DNA of 64,000 bases from Tolypocladium sp. Sup5 PDA-1 (taxonomy: Eukaryota; Ascomycota; Sordariomycetes; Hypocreales; Ophiocordycipitaceae). The stretch is from the NCBI GenBank assembly GCA_000750105.3, contig JPHH03000001.1:1-64000 (forward strand). The letters run 5' to 3'. Both the position numbers and the translations under genes were made by a program. Every line of letters starts with the position of its first letter. Positions within the stretch are counted from its first letter, which is position 1. Under the pieces are notes generated by a model that was given only the letters and a program-made list of their open reading frames with translations, searched no databases and had not been told where the DNA came from. Below are positions 21,262 through 32,737 of this stretch, one piece after another.

Positions 21262-24256
21262 ATGGCTCCCTCCTTGGCTCCCTCCAGCGATGCCGGCTAC
21301 ATGATGTCGGATGGGCCATCGCTGGCCGCTGCGCACAGGGGCCGCCCTGGATTCCCCTCGTCGTCGTCGGCGCGGCCCCGCGGGCCACCTTCGGAGAACC
21401 CTGGGGCCCCCAGCGACGATGGGGGAGATGGCTTCGCAGACGATCAGGTACCCAGGAGCTCGCGCATCCCTGACGCTGCCAACATCCCGCGAGTCGAGGA
21501 CAGGATTGGCTCGCTAGTCCAGGAACACTTTGAGGCCTTCATCGAGAGGTGAGTGGTGCCCAGACCCGATCAAGGCTTGTGCTCACACGCCCCCATCAAC
21601 AGCTTCGTCGAAGATCCCCTCTCCTCTGGCGCCCCCGCATCGAGCGCCGTCACCACAGACAAGTACTACGTCGCCCAGATCAAGGGCATGCGCAACTTCC
21701 AGCTCTCCACCTTCTACGTCGACTACAGGCACCTCGCATCATGGGAGAACGGCAGCTTGGCCGACGGCGTCATGCGCCAGTACTACCGCTTCCTGCCCTT
21801 CCTCACCTCCGCCCTGCACAACATGATCGCCAAGTACGAGCCTCAGTACTTTCGCGACCATCGCCAGGCTACCGCCTCGAGCAACCTGGCCACGTCGGCT
21901 GCCAGCCAGCTCGGCTCTGCCACCCAGAGCGATGCTTCCCACCGAAAGAACGAGCACCAGCAGACGGACAAGCTCTTCTCCATTGCCTTTTACAACCTTC
22001 CCCTCGTCTCTCGCGTCCGCAGCCTGCGTGCCGCCAACATCGGCCAGCTTCTCTCAATCTCCGGCACCGTCACGAGAACGTCAGAGGTACGCCCGGAGCT
22101 ATCGCTCGCAACATTTGCCTGCGAGGCCTGCCGGGCCGTCGTCCCCAACGTGGAGCAGACGTTCCGATATACAGAGCCTACCCAGTGCCCCAACATGACG
22201 TGCTCGAACCGCGTGGCTTGGCAACTGGACATTCGTCGCAGCACCTTTGTCGACTGGCAAAAGGTGCGCATCCAGGAGAACAGCTCCGAGATTCCCACTG
22301 GCAGCATGCCGCGCACGCTCGACGTCATCCTTCGCGGCGAGATTGTCGACCGTGCCAAGGCCGGAGAGAAATGCATCTTCACGGGCGCCTTGATCGTTGT
22401 CCCTGATGTCAGCCAGCTCGGCCTGCCCGGCCTGAGGCCGACTGCTGTCCGTGATGACCGCGGCACGCCTCGTGGCGCAGACGCCGGGGGCAGCGGCGTG
22501 TCCGGCCTCAAGGCTCTTGGTGTTCGCGACCTCACCTATCGGCTAGCCTTCCTCGCCTGCATGGTGGTTACGGACACAACGACGACTGGCCAGTCTGCAG
22601 CCAGTGGCGCGGCCGACGTTATCAACGCCCTCACACAGAACAACGCCGCCGAGGGGGCCGAGTCCGTCGAAGAGGCCCAGGCGGCCGTCCTCGCTTCCAT
22701 GAACCCTTCAGAGATTGAGGATCTGCGAGCCATGGTGCACGGGGATCACATTTATTCCCGAATGGTTCAGTCCATTGCCCCAATGGTGTACGGTCACGAG
22801 GTCGTCAAGAAGGGCATTCTCCTGCAGCTCATGTCTGGCGTCCACAAAACGACGCCTGAGGGCATGCAGCTCCGAGGTGACATCAACATCTGTGTCGTTG
22901 GCGACCCTTCCACCTCCAAATCCCAGTTCCTCAAGTATGTGTGCTCCTTCGCCCCGCGCGCTGTATACACGAGCGGCAAGGCGTCGTCGGCGGCTGGTCT
23001 CACGGCGGCGGTGGTCAAGGACGAAGAGACGGGCGAGTTCACCATCGAGGCTGGAGCTCTCATGTTGGCGGACAATGGCATCTGCGCGATCGACGAGTTT
23101 GACAAGATGGACATTGTCGACCAGGTCGCCATTCACGAAGCCATGGAGCAGCAGACGATATCCATTGCAAAGGCCGGCATCCAGGCGACGCTCAATGCCC
23201 GCACCAGCATCCTTGCCGCCGCAAACCCCGTTGGGGGCCGCTACAACCGCAAGACTACGCTGCGGAGCAACATCAACATGTCGGCACCCATCATGTCCCG
23301 ATTTGATCTCTTCTTCGTTATCCTCGACGAGTGCAACGAGCAGATCGACCGCCACCTTGCCGAGCACATCGTCGGGATTCATCAGCTCCGTGACGAGGCA
23401 GTCGAGCCAGAGTTCAGCACTGAGCAGCTGCAGCGATATATTCGCTTCGCCAGGACATTTCGGCCGGAGTTTACCGACGATGCAAGGGAGGTGCTCGTGG
23501 AGAAGTACAAGGAGTTGCGGGCCGACGACGCGCAAGGCGGCGTGGGCAAGAACTCGTACCGAATCACGGTGCGCCAACTAGAGAGTATGATTCGCCTGAG
23601 TGAGGCCATTGCCAAGGTCAACTGTGTCGAGGAGATTAGCCCGGAAATGGTCATAGAGGCGTATCATCTGCTTCGCCAGAGCATCATTTCAGTCGAGCAC
23701 GACGACGTTGAGATGATGGACGAGGAAGAAACACAGGAAGACGGCGACACGCTGCGTCGTGCCGCTGACGCCGCTTCGTCTACAACGGACCAGGAGGGTG
23801 ACGCTGCCATGGCAGTTGAGGAGGGCCAGGAATCCGCCGAGGGTACCAGGAAGAAGCAAACAATCACATACGACAAGTACATCAAGATGGTCAACATGTT
23901 CGTCCAGCGTATCAACGACGACGAAAGCGGTAATGGCGACGGAGTGGAGGGCGAGGAGCTCATCAACTGGTACCTGGAACAGCAGGAGGAGGAGCTCGAG
24001 GGCGAGGACAGCTATCATGTTGAGAAAGCCCTCGCCAGCATGGTCCTCAAGAAGATGGTCAAGGTATGCATGTTGCACCATTCGAATCCTCCATTCCCTT
24101 TCTCTGCGGCAGGCACGTAACTGACATGCTGGACCCTAGGACAACATCGTCATGGCCCTCAGGGGAGACGGCCTCGTAGATGCCGAGGCAAGCTCAGCCT
24201 CTGCTTCTGGCGTCGTCTACGTACTACATCCCAACTGCGCAGTTGAGGAGTTCTAA
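21262..24256 (+). CDS. MCM6: Replicative helicase subunit Mcm6
   Basis: Three exons (21262-21548, 21603-24063, 24140-24256) encode 954 aa, close to other fungal Mcm6. After a disordered N-terminus come the MCM N-domain with a C4 zinc-binding pair (CEAC...CPNMTC, about 268-297) and the AAA+ core: Walker A GDPSTSKSQ at about 529, Walker B ICAIDEFDKMD at about 588, and arginine finger MSRFDLFF at about 659. Mcm6 identity rests on the N-terminal SFVEDP...YYVAQIKGMRNFQLSTFYVDYRHL block. The last exon adds the C-terminal winged-helix end VVYVLHPNCAVEEF. It forms the MCM2-7 ring loaded at origins. Confidence 0.95.
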
Positions 24257-25318
24257 GGTGGTAGGGAAATGTACCACATTCGTCAGCGGTCCACGTCCAG
24301 GAGTGAAAGGCTGGGGGGGTTGTCACTTATGATGCAATTGATATCACGAGGCTTGCACGGAACAAAGTGGCTGGAGAAAATGGAGTCTGGAGTTGAAGAA
24401 AGGGGTGGTGGAATTTTGTTGGAATTCAGGACATTGCATGCCGCAAGGATAGCGTCGAAGACAGAGTGCGAGGTCGACTAAATACACCCAGTTTATAATC
24501 TGATACAAAGTACCTTCACTGATACTGCCCTGGTGAAGCTTCACAACGCACATCCTCCTTGGCGCGGACAAGAAAGCTCATTCAACTAGTATAGTACCCC
24601 GCAACGAAGCGAGCAACGCGCGTAGGAGCCGTAAAGTACAGCCGTTCCTGAAGTGTCCAGTGTGTTCCCGGCTTACATGCAGAAACAGGACATGAATCTC
24701 CGCTCACAAACATAACCTGGCACACCCTGGCATCGTTCCGAAAGTCCCAGCCTGATTCGTCCCCATACTGAACCAGCAGCCCACGATCTGACGTGTAGCG
24801 CGGCTCCGACTGGGAACGATGAATGCACAACGTTTCAGTCAAGGCGGGTGAGAAAACTCAATCAAATTGAGCAAGAAAAGTAAAGCGGTCTGTCCACGTT
24901 TGCGAAGCAACAACAACAGAGTCCAATTCGAATATCTGCCTAGGCCGCCCCTCGCACAGGCCGACCCGGAAAACACAGGACCAGCGACACGCCGTCTGCA
25001 AAAACACGGCGAACAAGGAAGAAAGAACCGTCAATGCCAAATACGTCCCTGCAAAACATGCCGTCCGCACGCTCCAAAACAAGTTGTACACGCTGCCTCT
25101 TGCCTTTGCGAGACGAGCAGATTCCGATGCATGCAATACGCACCAGGCTTGGTTTCAACCACCTGCCAGCTTCGGGGCAGGCAAAACCAGCCATGTTATT
25201 GCGAAGGCGTTGCCCTCAGATGAGGAGAGCATTTGTGCTCGCGCAGCAACTGGATAATCGGGCCAGTAGAGACGAGTTCATATTCGTGGACGGCGGCGAA
25301 TCATTGGCGATATTGTGC
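24257..25318. other. Tail-to-tail intergenic region, no gene seen
   Basis: About 1.06 kb between the convergent MCM6 and the large disordered-protein gene. Probably two 3' UTRs. No conserved frame or RNA gene recognised. Confidence 0.5.
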
Positions 25319-28300
25319 TCACGCAGTCAGCGACGACGGCTGGGTCTTGGGCTGTGCAGGTGATTGGGGTTGGGGGTGCGGCTGTCGATTCCAGCTGTCC
25401 GAACCTCTGCTCCGGTAGGCGCCGCGGCCGCCGCGGCCGGAGTTGCTTGGGCCAGAATCTGCTCCGCCGTAGGTATTAGGAGCTTCCCTCTTGCCTCCGC
25501 GAGACCCGGGGCCGTGACCAGGACCACGATGCCGTGTCGATGGCCTGCCGTGGCCTCCTCGCCCCCCTCGCGTCGCAGAGAAGGGAATGGTCACAATCTT
25601 GGCCTCGGCCATGCCCGGAAACTGGATTTTCAGTGCGTTGCCGCCACCAACGACATCCGCGGCAAAGTAGTACGGCTCCATGATGGATGCCTGCACCAGG
25701 AATCTCTTTGGCAGGGGCTTGGTCTGTGCCTCAGCAGGCTGCCACGCTGCCTCTGGAGCTTTGTGGGGGAGTCGTATCTGGGGTAAGGACCCCATCTCCT
25801 GCTCCTCAAAACACTCCTCCGCCATCGGTTTGGAGATGGGGGTTTTGTGTCTTCCAGGAATATTTGTTGGCGCTGCTGCGACGGGTAGAGATACCGTCGC
25901 AGAGTCTGGGTGCATGGCGTGGTCTAGCATGCTCCTACTTGCAGGGTCCACTCCCATGTGCTTTGGTGGCGATGCCTTTCCTCCATTGAGGAGACTATTG
26001 ATCTTGTCTTGCCAGGTTCCGCGATGGCCCTCGCCCTCTCGATGGGAAACTTGTCCTTGGTTAGAGGGCCCACGTGGAGCGTCCTTGCGGCTTTGCCATG
26101 CCATGTTGGCCCGGGGCTGCGACGGTTGCGAGGTCAGCATGGCGGGCGGGAGCTTTACAACTGGTTGCGGCTTAGGTAGAGAGACATGGGGGCGCATCGA
26201 ATCGCCCTCATAAGCCGGATGGCCCTCCATGGTGGGCGGAGGAGGGGAGGGCGAGGCCGGACGTGATGGTTCAGCTGCTGAGCCCATCTCGTAGCGAGAA
26301 TCCTTCGTGGGGAAGAACCTTGAGGCGCGCGACTTGGACGGCGCTCCAGACCCAGTCTGTGAGAGAATTGAGCCGTTGCCGGAGCCGATAACGCCAGCAT
26401 TCCCGGGAGGCGCAGGCCCTTCGACGGGAGCTGTGCCCTTGGCAAGCTTCTCCTGCGCCGCCTTCCATGGGCCAGACTGGTGTGACTGAACCTCGACCGC
26501 TCCCACGGCTCGCCGTGTGCCATCTCCCGGCAAGTGTACGGGCCGCCAGGTATCTTTGATAGTGGGCTGGGCATCCTCGATCGTCAACCCATGCTCCGAG
26601 AGCTGGCGCTCTCGTCTAGCCCGTTCGGCCAACCGCGCGGCACTCATCTTCTTGTCGTTGTCAGCAACAGCGGCAACCCATTTACTGGCTATATCCGGGG
26701 CCGGGGCGCCTCCATATCGAGAGCTGTGAGAGCCGATTGGCGGTTGAGGTTGGGGCTGCGGTTTGCTTTGCGGAGGCGCCCGCGCGGTGATCGGCGGAGC
26801 AATGGGCGATGGGCCTTTGTGGCCTTGCGGCGCTGCCACCGTCGTGCCGGGAATGCGGCCGAGGTCAGGGTTGAAAGTGCCGTTCCCAAGCCCTCTGTCA
26901 TTGTCGGGGGAGCCCCAGACATTCCGTGACGTAGGCGGTACTCCTGAAGCCCAGGACGTGAACCTGTCTGGCCGAGGTCCTGGGCCAGCCCACGGGTCGG
27001 CACGCTTCCCTTCCTGCCCGTGGGAAAGCCGCCTACTGGCCGGTCCAGGAGGAGGCCCTCCCTTCGGGGACATCGCTTTGGAACTGGCCCCTGGTGGGTC
27101 GCGCGGAGTCGAAGTACTTGTGTCTGCGCCGGCCTGGCGCTCTTGGCCAGCCACTTGCGTCGATGCTCCAGCCGGCTCAGCTGGTTCGCGTTGCTGGATG
27201 TGTGTCGGTTTCGGAGTCTCTTCCTTCGACGGGACGTCCTTCTTGTCGCTCTTCTTATCTGGAGGGGGGCCCAGGGACTCCAGTTTCTTCTGAATTCGCT
27301 CCTTCTTCGCCGCCTCCTCGCGCGCCTCCTCGTCCTGACGTCGCTTTCTGGCAAGCTCTACACGCTCTCGCATCAGGTTCTTCTGGAATTCAACTTCGTC
27401 AACTGTCGGTTCAACATGAGCTGGCGGTCCTGCCTTCGCCTCCGGAAGTGGCGGGCCGTTATACGGTGTTGCAAAGGTGCCTCCGGGGGATGATCTCGGC
27501 ATCCAGCCTTGCGGAGGCTGGTGTCGAGGCTGTGCTTGGCCAGAGACTGGCATATTTCCTGGAGAAACAGGGCTCTCGACCGAGCCTGCCAGAGATGCTC
27601 TTCGCGCGCCGAGTAGCTCGTGCGGAGGCTGCATGGAGCCGTCGTTGCCCTTGCCGATGCGCTGGAGGTATGATCCGCTACCACCACTAACGTTGGAGGA
27701 TCCGCGCCGCCGTCCAAAGGGGGGGTCGTGCGAGGCACGAGTCGTCTGGAAGGCACTCGACGGCTCAGCTGGATGGTCCGAAGGCTGCGGGCGCTGCAGC
27801 AGAGCTGGATGCTTGGCTTGGGTGTCGGAGCGCATCGAGCCACGTCGATCGGGAACGGGTTCGTATCGTCCAGAGTGAGAATTGTACAGTTCTCTGCCGC
27901 CGTGAGAAGGTCCGTCTCTCCAGGACGAGCGACTGAAATCGTCGGCCGCAATCTCCTTTGGCTGCATGCTGGCGCCTTTGAACAATGACATGTCCTTCGG
28001 GTGGCCACGAGCAAAGTTCATTGCTTCTGCCGACGCCGGCGACGCTCTATCAACCGGCGGCAGAGAAGCCCACGGGGACTTGGCCGCAGCATGAGGTACA
28101 GGCGGCTTGGCGACTAGAGCTGACTTATCCTGCGAAGCACCCCTCAGTACCAGTCCCTTGCCAGAGGCGAGGTTGCCTGGTTTTGGCAGCGGAGAGCCCG
28201 CGGATCCGACGGGGGCCGGAGACTTGGGTTTCTCCTGGCCCTTGTCCTTGGAAGTCACCGAGCCATTGTCAGACATGACGGCAACCTGTTCGTCGGGGTG

Positions 28301-29283
28301 TGGGAGCGTGGTCTTGGTCCCGTCACCCCAGGTGATGGCTTCTGGAGCCCAGTCGTCATCGTCATCGTCTATATCCGCCCATTTGTTCTGTCCCTGAGCA
28401 TCGTCTTCATTGAGGCGACTAGCCATATGAATCCCATACTTCTTGAGCTCTTCGTCGGTGAATTTCTTTGGCTCGGGCGCTACAGTAATCCAGGCAGTCA
28501 GCATCAGCTAAGACACACAGATATGGGCCAATATTTGGACATACGCCGATTCTTGTTCCAGACAGCGCTCGGGTCTGGGGCAGAAGGGGGCTTCCCGCCA
28601 TTGACGACGGACGAAAATCGCGGTGCTGCATCGCGCGTACCGGCTCCGGCCTTTGCAACCAACCGGGGTCGTGATGCCGACAAAGTCGTCGATCCCGGCG
28701 GGGGGGTGCTGGAGCCTGTCGCGGGCCTGTCGCTGGTCTTGGAGACCGTGCTGCCGGGGCTTGCCTTTGACGCGAGGAATGTCTTGTTGACGGAGACGGC
28801 CTTGAACGTGGCTGGCTTCTTGGCTGAAGACGCTGTGCCGCCGTGGCCCTTGTCGCTATCCTTTTGCCTTGCCCCATCCGTGCGCGAAGCCTCTGTGTCG
28901 GACCCTCCACTTACGCTGACGTCGGCGGAATTGAGTTGCTCCTCGACACTCGTGATGCGCTTGTTCGAGATGTCGTCGATAGCAGTTGCCAGGTTGCCGT
29001 TTACAGTCGGCGGGTCGAGAGCTGCATGGTGGGCTTGGTCGGCCTGCGACAATGAGAAACCCATACGGATTAGCTTTCTGTTGGCCTTGCAAAAGCGCTC
29101 CAGATTGTTGGGCGTCACTGCAGACTCGAGGAGCAGCTCCGTAGGAAAGGCCCGGCCGTTGCAGCTTTCCGACGATGCACAACCAGGGAGCAAAGGGGGG
29201 CGATGGGGGGAACTCACGGGCCGGGGTTCGGGCGAAACAGAAACATCAGCGGGCTTGTCTATGGAGGGCTCTGTTGCCATCAT
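25319..29283 (-). CDS. Large disordered protein of unknown function with RGG-rich tail
   Basis: Exons 29283-28545 and 28479-25319 give 1,299 aa if the first ATG is used. The splice joins NKNRR-PPEPKKFTDEELKKYG and removes an intron with a good branch site (GCTGAC). I do not recognise the family. Visible features are an acidic conserved-looking block KWADIDDDDDDWAPEAITWGDGT, long Pro/Ser/Gly-rich disorder, a charged coiled coil (about residues 630-680, ERVELARKRRQDEEAREEA) and an RGG/RG-rich C-terminus (RGGRGGHGR, GRGGRGAYRSRG) typical of RNA-binding or translation/granule proteins. An RNA-linked role is therefore a guess. The extreme N-terminus is uncertain: a GTGAGT at 29217 could start a further intron. 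Confidence 0.75.
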
Positions 29284-30664
29284 CCGTTTGTCGTGCGCCG
29301 TTCGCGGTGCGAGGATGGCGTTGTTGCCAAGTCACCGTCAGAGCTGCGTCAGACGTGCAACACGCTACGCTCAGCTGGCGACGCTGGGGAGGTGAATTCT
29401 GTGTCCGCCTGAGGCAGTATGCGTATCGGCGCGGGCAGTGCTGCAGCTTCGGTGGCAGCGAGCAGCTAGCCGGGCGCGGGCGTCGTCGTGCTTCGTCGAG
29501 AGGAAGGGTACGTGATCGCGCCAACGGGGTGTCGCCGAGAGGAGGGTGCTGGAACACGCTCTCTCTGTCACTGGTCCGGTGCCTCGTATCGCGGAATCGT
29601 CTCGATCGCTGGGCGGAGGCCGGGGAGATTCGTCAGGGTCAGTCGCGATGCGTGACCAAAGAAAGGGTGAAGTGAGGTAAAGTGTGTTTGATGCGGCTGC
29701 AGTGGTGGTGGTGCGGTGGAAAGGCGATGGACCTGATTTTCGAAGCTGCAGCCACCTGGTTTCGGCCTAGCGCCCTTCTGGCAGGGGGTGTCCAGTACGT
29801 ACCACAGCTGAACTGAGGTGCGTGGCAGTGGGAGCCTCCCAGTGAGGTGAGGTGACTCTTTTCAGCGACCTGTTGGGGGGGCCGTGCGTTTGGGGACCTG
29901 CTTTGGTGCACTACGAGTATTCGTACCAACGTGCACAGTGGTACGAAGCACGAAGTAGTCCGTAGTCCGTACTTCTACTGGTACATTTGCGGAGCAGCGA
30001 CAAGTACCTTAACTCACTGGCACAGCCGGCTGCCTACCTACCCTATACCATTTTCACGCCCCCCCTGGCTTCCAGGTTCCATTCTGCCCAGGTGCCAGCA
30101 ACGGACTAAGGCTCGCTCTATCGAAATGACATGAGCAGGCAGTAATCGAAGTTACCGTACCAGGTCGCTATGGTAAATACCGCATCGGTCGCTCCGCTGT
30201 TAGACACATGGAGCAGAATCATTCGATGTACTCTGGCTACCGAACAACATTGTGCACTTGCAGTCTCCACGCCGAAATTCATAGCACCAGCTGCTCGAGG
30301 ATTCCGACAGCAATCGTAGCATAAACCCCAGTTCTCGGGGCACGGGATATCACTGGTAAGGTACCCGCCTGGGGTAGAATGCCACCTGCATGCCGACACT
30401 CAATCCCAGAAGACAAACTGTAGTTGGTGCAATGTGTCGCATAGAGCCATATCTTCCAGAGACGACTCCCATACTGGATATGAATTGACTCGTCGCTGGA
30501 ATGTAATCACAAAAGGAGAAGGCGAGACGAAAAAGGTGAAGCCTTTGTGGCCAGAAACACAAAGGGAATTCTCGGGGGTGCGTGCGAGACAGCACCGTCT
30601 AGAGTCTATTTACACATAGCCCTCTGCCGCAATCGACACCATGCTAGCCAGGAATTATCAAACC
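29284..30664. other. Intergenic region, no gene seen
   Basis: 1.4 kb upstream of the disordered-protein gene and downstream of ATP17. Contains a duplicated TAGTCCGTAGTCCGTAC at 29956-29972. No conserved reading frame recognised. Confidence 0.5.
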
Positions 30665-31344
30665 CTAGTGGGCGTTGTTCTTGTGGTGGCCTGCAAGAAG
30701 GGGAGTTAGCCATGAACACGAAGCACCATGGCACCGGCACTAGGGAAACGTACGCAAGTGGAAGTAGTAGTTCTGAGCGTAGCCAATGCCAATCAGGAAG
30801 ACCAGGGCGTGAACGATAGCTGCAGATTTCACCGTTAGTGAATTTTCGCATCTCGAGGATTATTGCGGATGCAACATACGCTGGGCGGAGGTCTTCTTGC
30901 CAAAGTACTTGGCTTGGTACCAACCGAGCAGGCCCTTGGACCTGGTCTCGGGAGCGGCACCTCGAGGAAGCTTTTCGTAGAAGCTGACGACACGCTGCAT
31001 GCGCAGGGCATCGGGAGCGCCGCCAATGGCCTATAATCGCAACTTGTCAGCCTCGTGATCCGATACCTCGGCGTTTCGTTTCGAGCCGTGTTGTTCGCTG
31101 TTCGTCCACCGTTCGTCCACCGGCTCCGAGTCCGGCCACCCAACGACCACTCCCAACGCATCACGCGCATCGACAATGAACGAGCACCAAGAGCTTCGGG
31201 GCTGCATACCTTGGGCGAGGCGACCTGGGCGGGAGGGCGTCAGCAATGGAAGACGGCCAAGCAAGCACCTGGAGCGTGCGGTTCGGGAGAACTCACCTTG
31301 GGGGGGATGAGCGTCGAAAGCGCTCGGCGGGTAACGAAGCTCAT
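30665..31344 (-). CDS. ATP17: Mitochondrial F1Fo-ATP synthase subunit f
   Basis: Five exons (31344-31297, 31224-31210, 31030-30880, 30819-30754, 30690-30665) encode only 101 aa. The protein reads MSFVTRRALSTLIPPK, VASPK, AIGGAPDALRMQRVVSFYEKL..., then a membrane helix (IVHALVFLIGIGYAQNYYFHLR) ending HHKNNAH, matching fungal subunit f of the Fo stalk. Exon 2 is a 15-nt micro-exon encoding exactly VASPK, conserved in the family, and the last exon codes eight residues. Any single reading frame captures only fragments. Head to head with NDUFS4 across 302 bp. Confidence 0.93.
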
Positions 31345-31646
31345 GATGTCGGTTGTCTGGTAATGGAGCCTGTAAAACAGAGAGGAGGTACCGGGTCGTT
31401 CCGTCGAGTGTCCAACTGACGCTCAATTGCAGGCTGTAGATGGTCGATCTGATGATTGATGGTCGAGTGCTCGAGGGCCCTGCCGAAAAGCACTCGTCTC
31501 GGCAAAACGTCGCTCCGCACCAGCCAATCAACACGCCCCCACCACAAACCTTCGTCAGCAGCAACGTCGAGCAACAGGCCTCACCACCACCACCACCAGC
31601 ATCCGCCTGCGCTGCATATCATCGCCAATTGAGCGCCGCCCTCGTC
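31345..31646. promoter_or_regulatory. Bidirectional promoter region ATP17/NDUFS4
   Basis: 302 bp between divergent start codons of two nuclear-encoded inner-membrane OXPHOS subunits. Shared regulation is likely from geometry alone. No named factor site recognised. Confidence 0.55.
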
Positions 31647-32354
31647 ATGGCTTCCCTCCGAACTCAGAGCGCCGGAAGGCTGCTGCGGAGCGCTACGGCC
31701 GCGAATTTGACCCTGTCTTCTGCGCCCCGACGCTTCCAGAGCGCGGTCGCGAAGCCCACCAACGCCGTCCCTGCTGCACCCAGCACCAACCAACCCGACT
31801 ATGACATTCCCGCCGACAAGGCCACCTCGTACGCGCAGACACCCGACCAGCTCAAGAGACAGCGCAGAGGCTAATCCGATTGCCAGGACGTTCACCCCCG
31901 TGCCGAAGCGAATCCAAGATGGCAGCGAAGAGATTCTGCCTGCGGCCTTCATTTCAGGCGCCCCCATTGAGCTCCAGGCTCGGACAGTCCGGTCAGCCTC
32001 GGCCCGCCGTCTGTCGAGACATGTATATTCTGACCTACTTGCAGGATTTACAAGGAGGCCAAACCTGCGACGCAGTCCGGACACTTCAGAGGACACGACT
32101 GGCGAATGGACTGGGACATCCTCCCCAAGGGCCATCGGTGGGAGAACCAGCTGATGGGGTGGCAGTCGTCGGGAGACTGCATGCAAGGCACGCACATCAG
32201 CTTCAAGACTCAGGAGGATGCCATCCACTTTGCTGAGAAGCAGGGCTACGAGTACTTTGTTCAGGAGCCCAACTCGCGCAGGTTCACGCCCAAGGCCTAC
32301 GCCAACAACTTCATGTACTCCCCGAAGAAACTCAAGCACATCCGAACCAAATAG
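31647..32354 (+). CDS. Complex I accessory subunit NDUFS4 (fungal 21-kDa)
   Basis: Three exons (31647-31828, 31887-31991, 32045-32354) encode 198 aa. The N-terminus (MASLRTQSAGRLLRSATAANL, then APRRFQSA) is a mitochondrial presequence rich in Arg/Ser/Ala. After the first splice comes TFTPVPKRIQDGSEE, then GAPIELQARTVRIYKEAKPA. The last exon carries WDILPKGHRWENQLMGWQSS, GYEYFVQEP and the basic tail KKLKHIRTK, diagnostic of the NDUFS4/18-kDa family. It stabilises the matrix-arm NADH-dehydrogenase module of complex I. Both introns lie in the first half, as in other filamentous fungi (from memory). Confidence 0.93.
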
Positions 32355-32737
32355 AACGGCACATGCTGCCAATAGCACTACTGTACATAATTTACCAGAC
32401 AAGGTTGTATCGCCTGCACACGTATCTCATTCACGCCAGGCTTTGCCGGCGGATGTATTGTGATGCGACATCAATTCAACCAATGACTCTGCCATTCGGT
32501 TGGTGGTCGATTGAACCCGCGTCCAAAGTCTTCGTCTCGTACAATTCATAATACATGATGGCAAACCGCTGCAAACCCCGCCAGGTATCCTATAACGCCG
32601 TTACCGCCTTAAATCATAGCGCCCAGCGCCTCATGTCCTCATGCTCATTAGTTCATGTTTCAGCTCTACACCGCGTGAAGCCAACTGGCCCATCGAGCAT
32701 AAACGAGGGCCAGTTCTCAGCACCTTTCGTCGGCCCT
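32355..32737. other. Tail-to-tail intergenic region
   Basis: 383 bp between the convergent NDUFS4 and GID8 genes. Nothing recognised. Confidence 0.5.

Noticed and set aside
22708..23577. 289-codon open frame antisense to MCM6
   Set aside because: Lies wholly opposite the conserved AAA+ region; it is a shadow of GC-rich codon use and matches no family.
29118..29217. 100-nt GTGAGT...TCTGCAG intron near the start of the disordered-protein gene
   Set aside because: Splicing puts an immediate stop in frame with the only ATGs available; kept as unspliced but flagged as uncertain.
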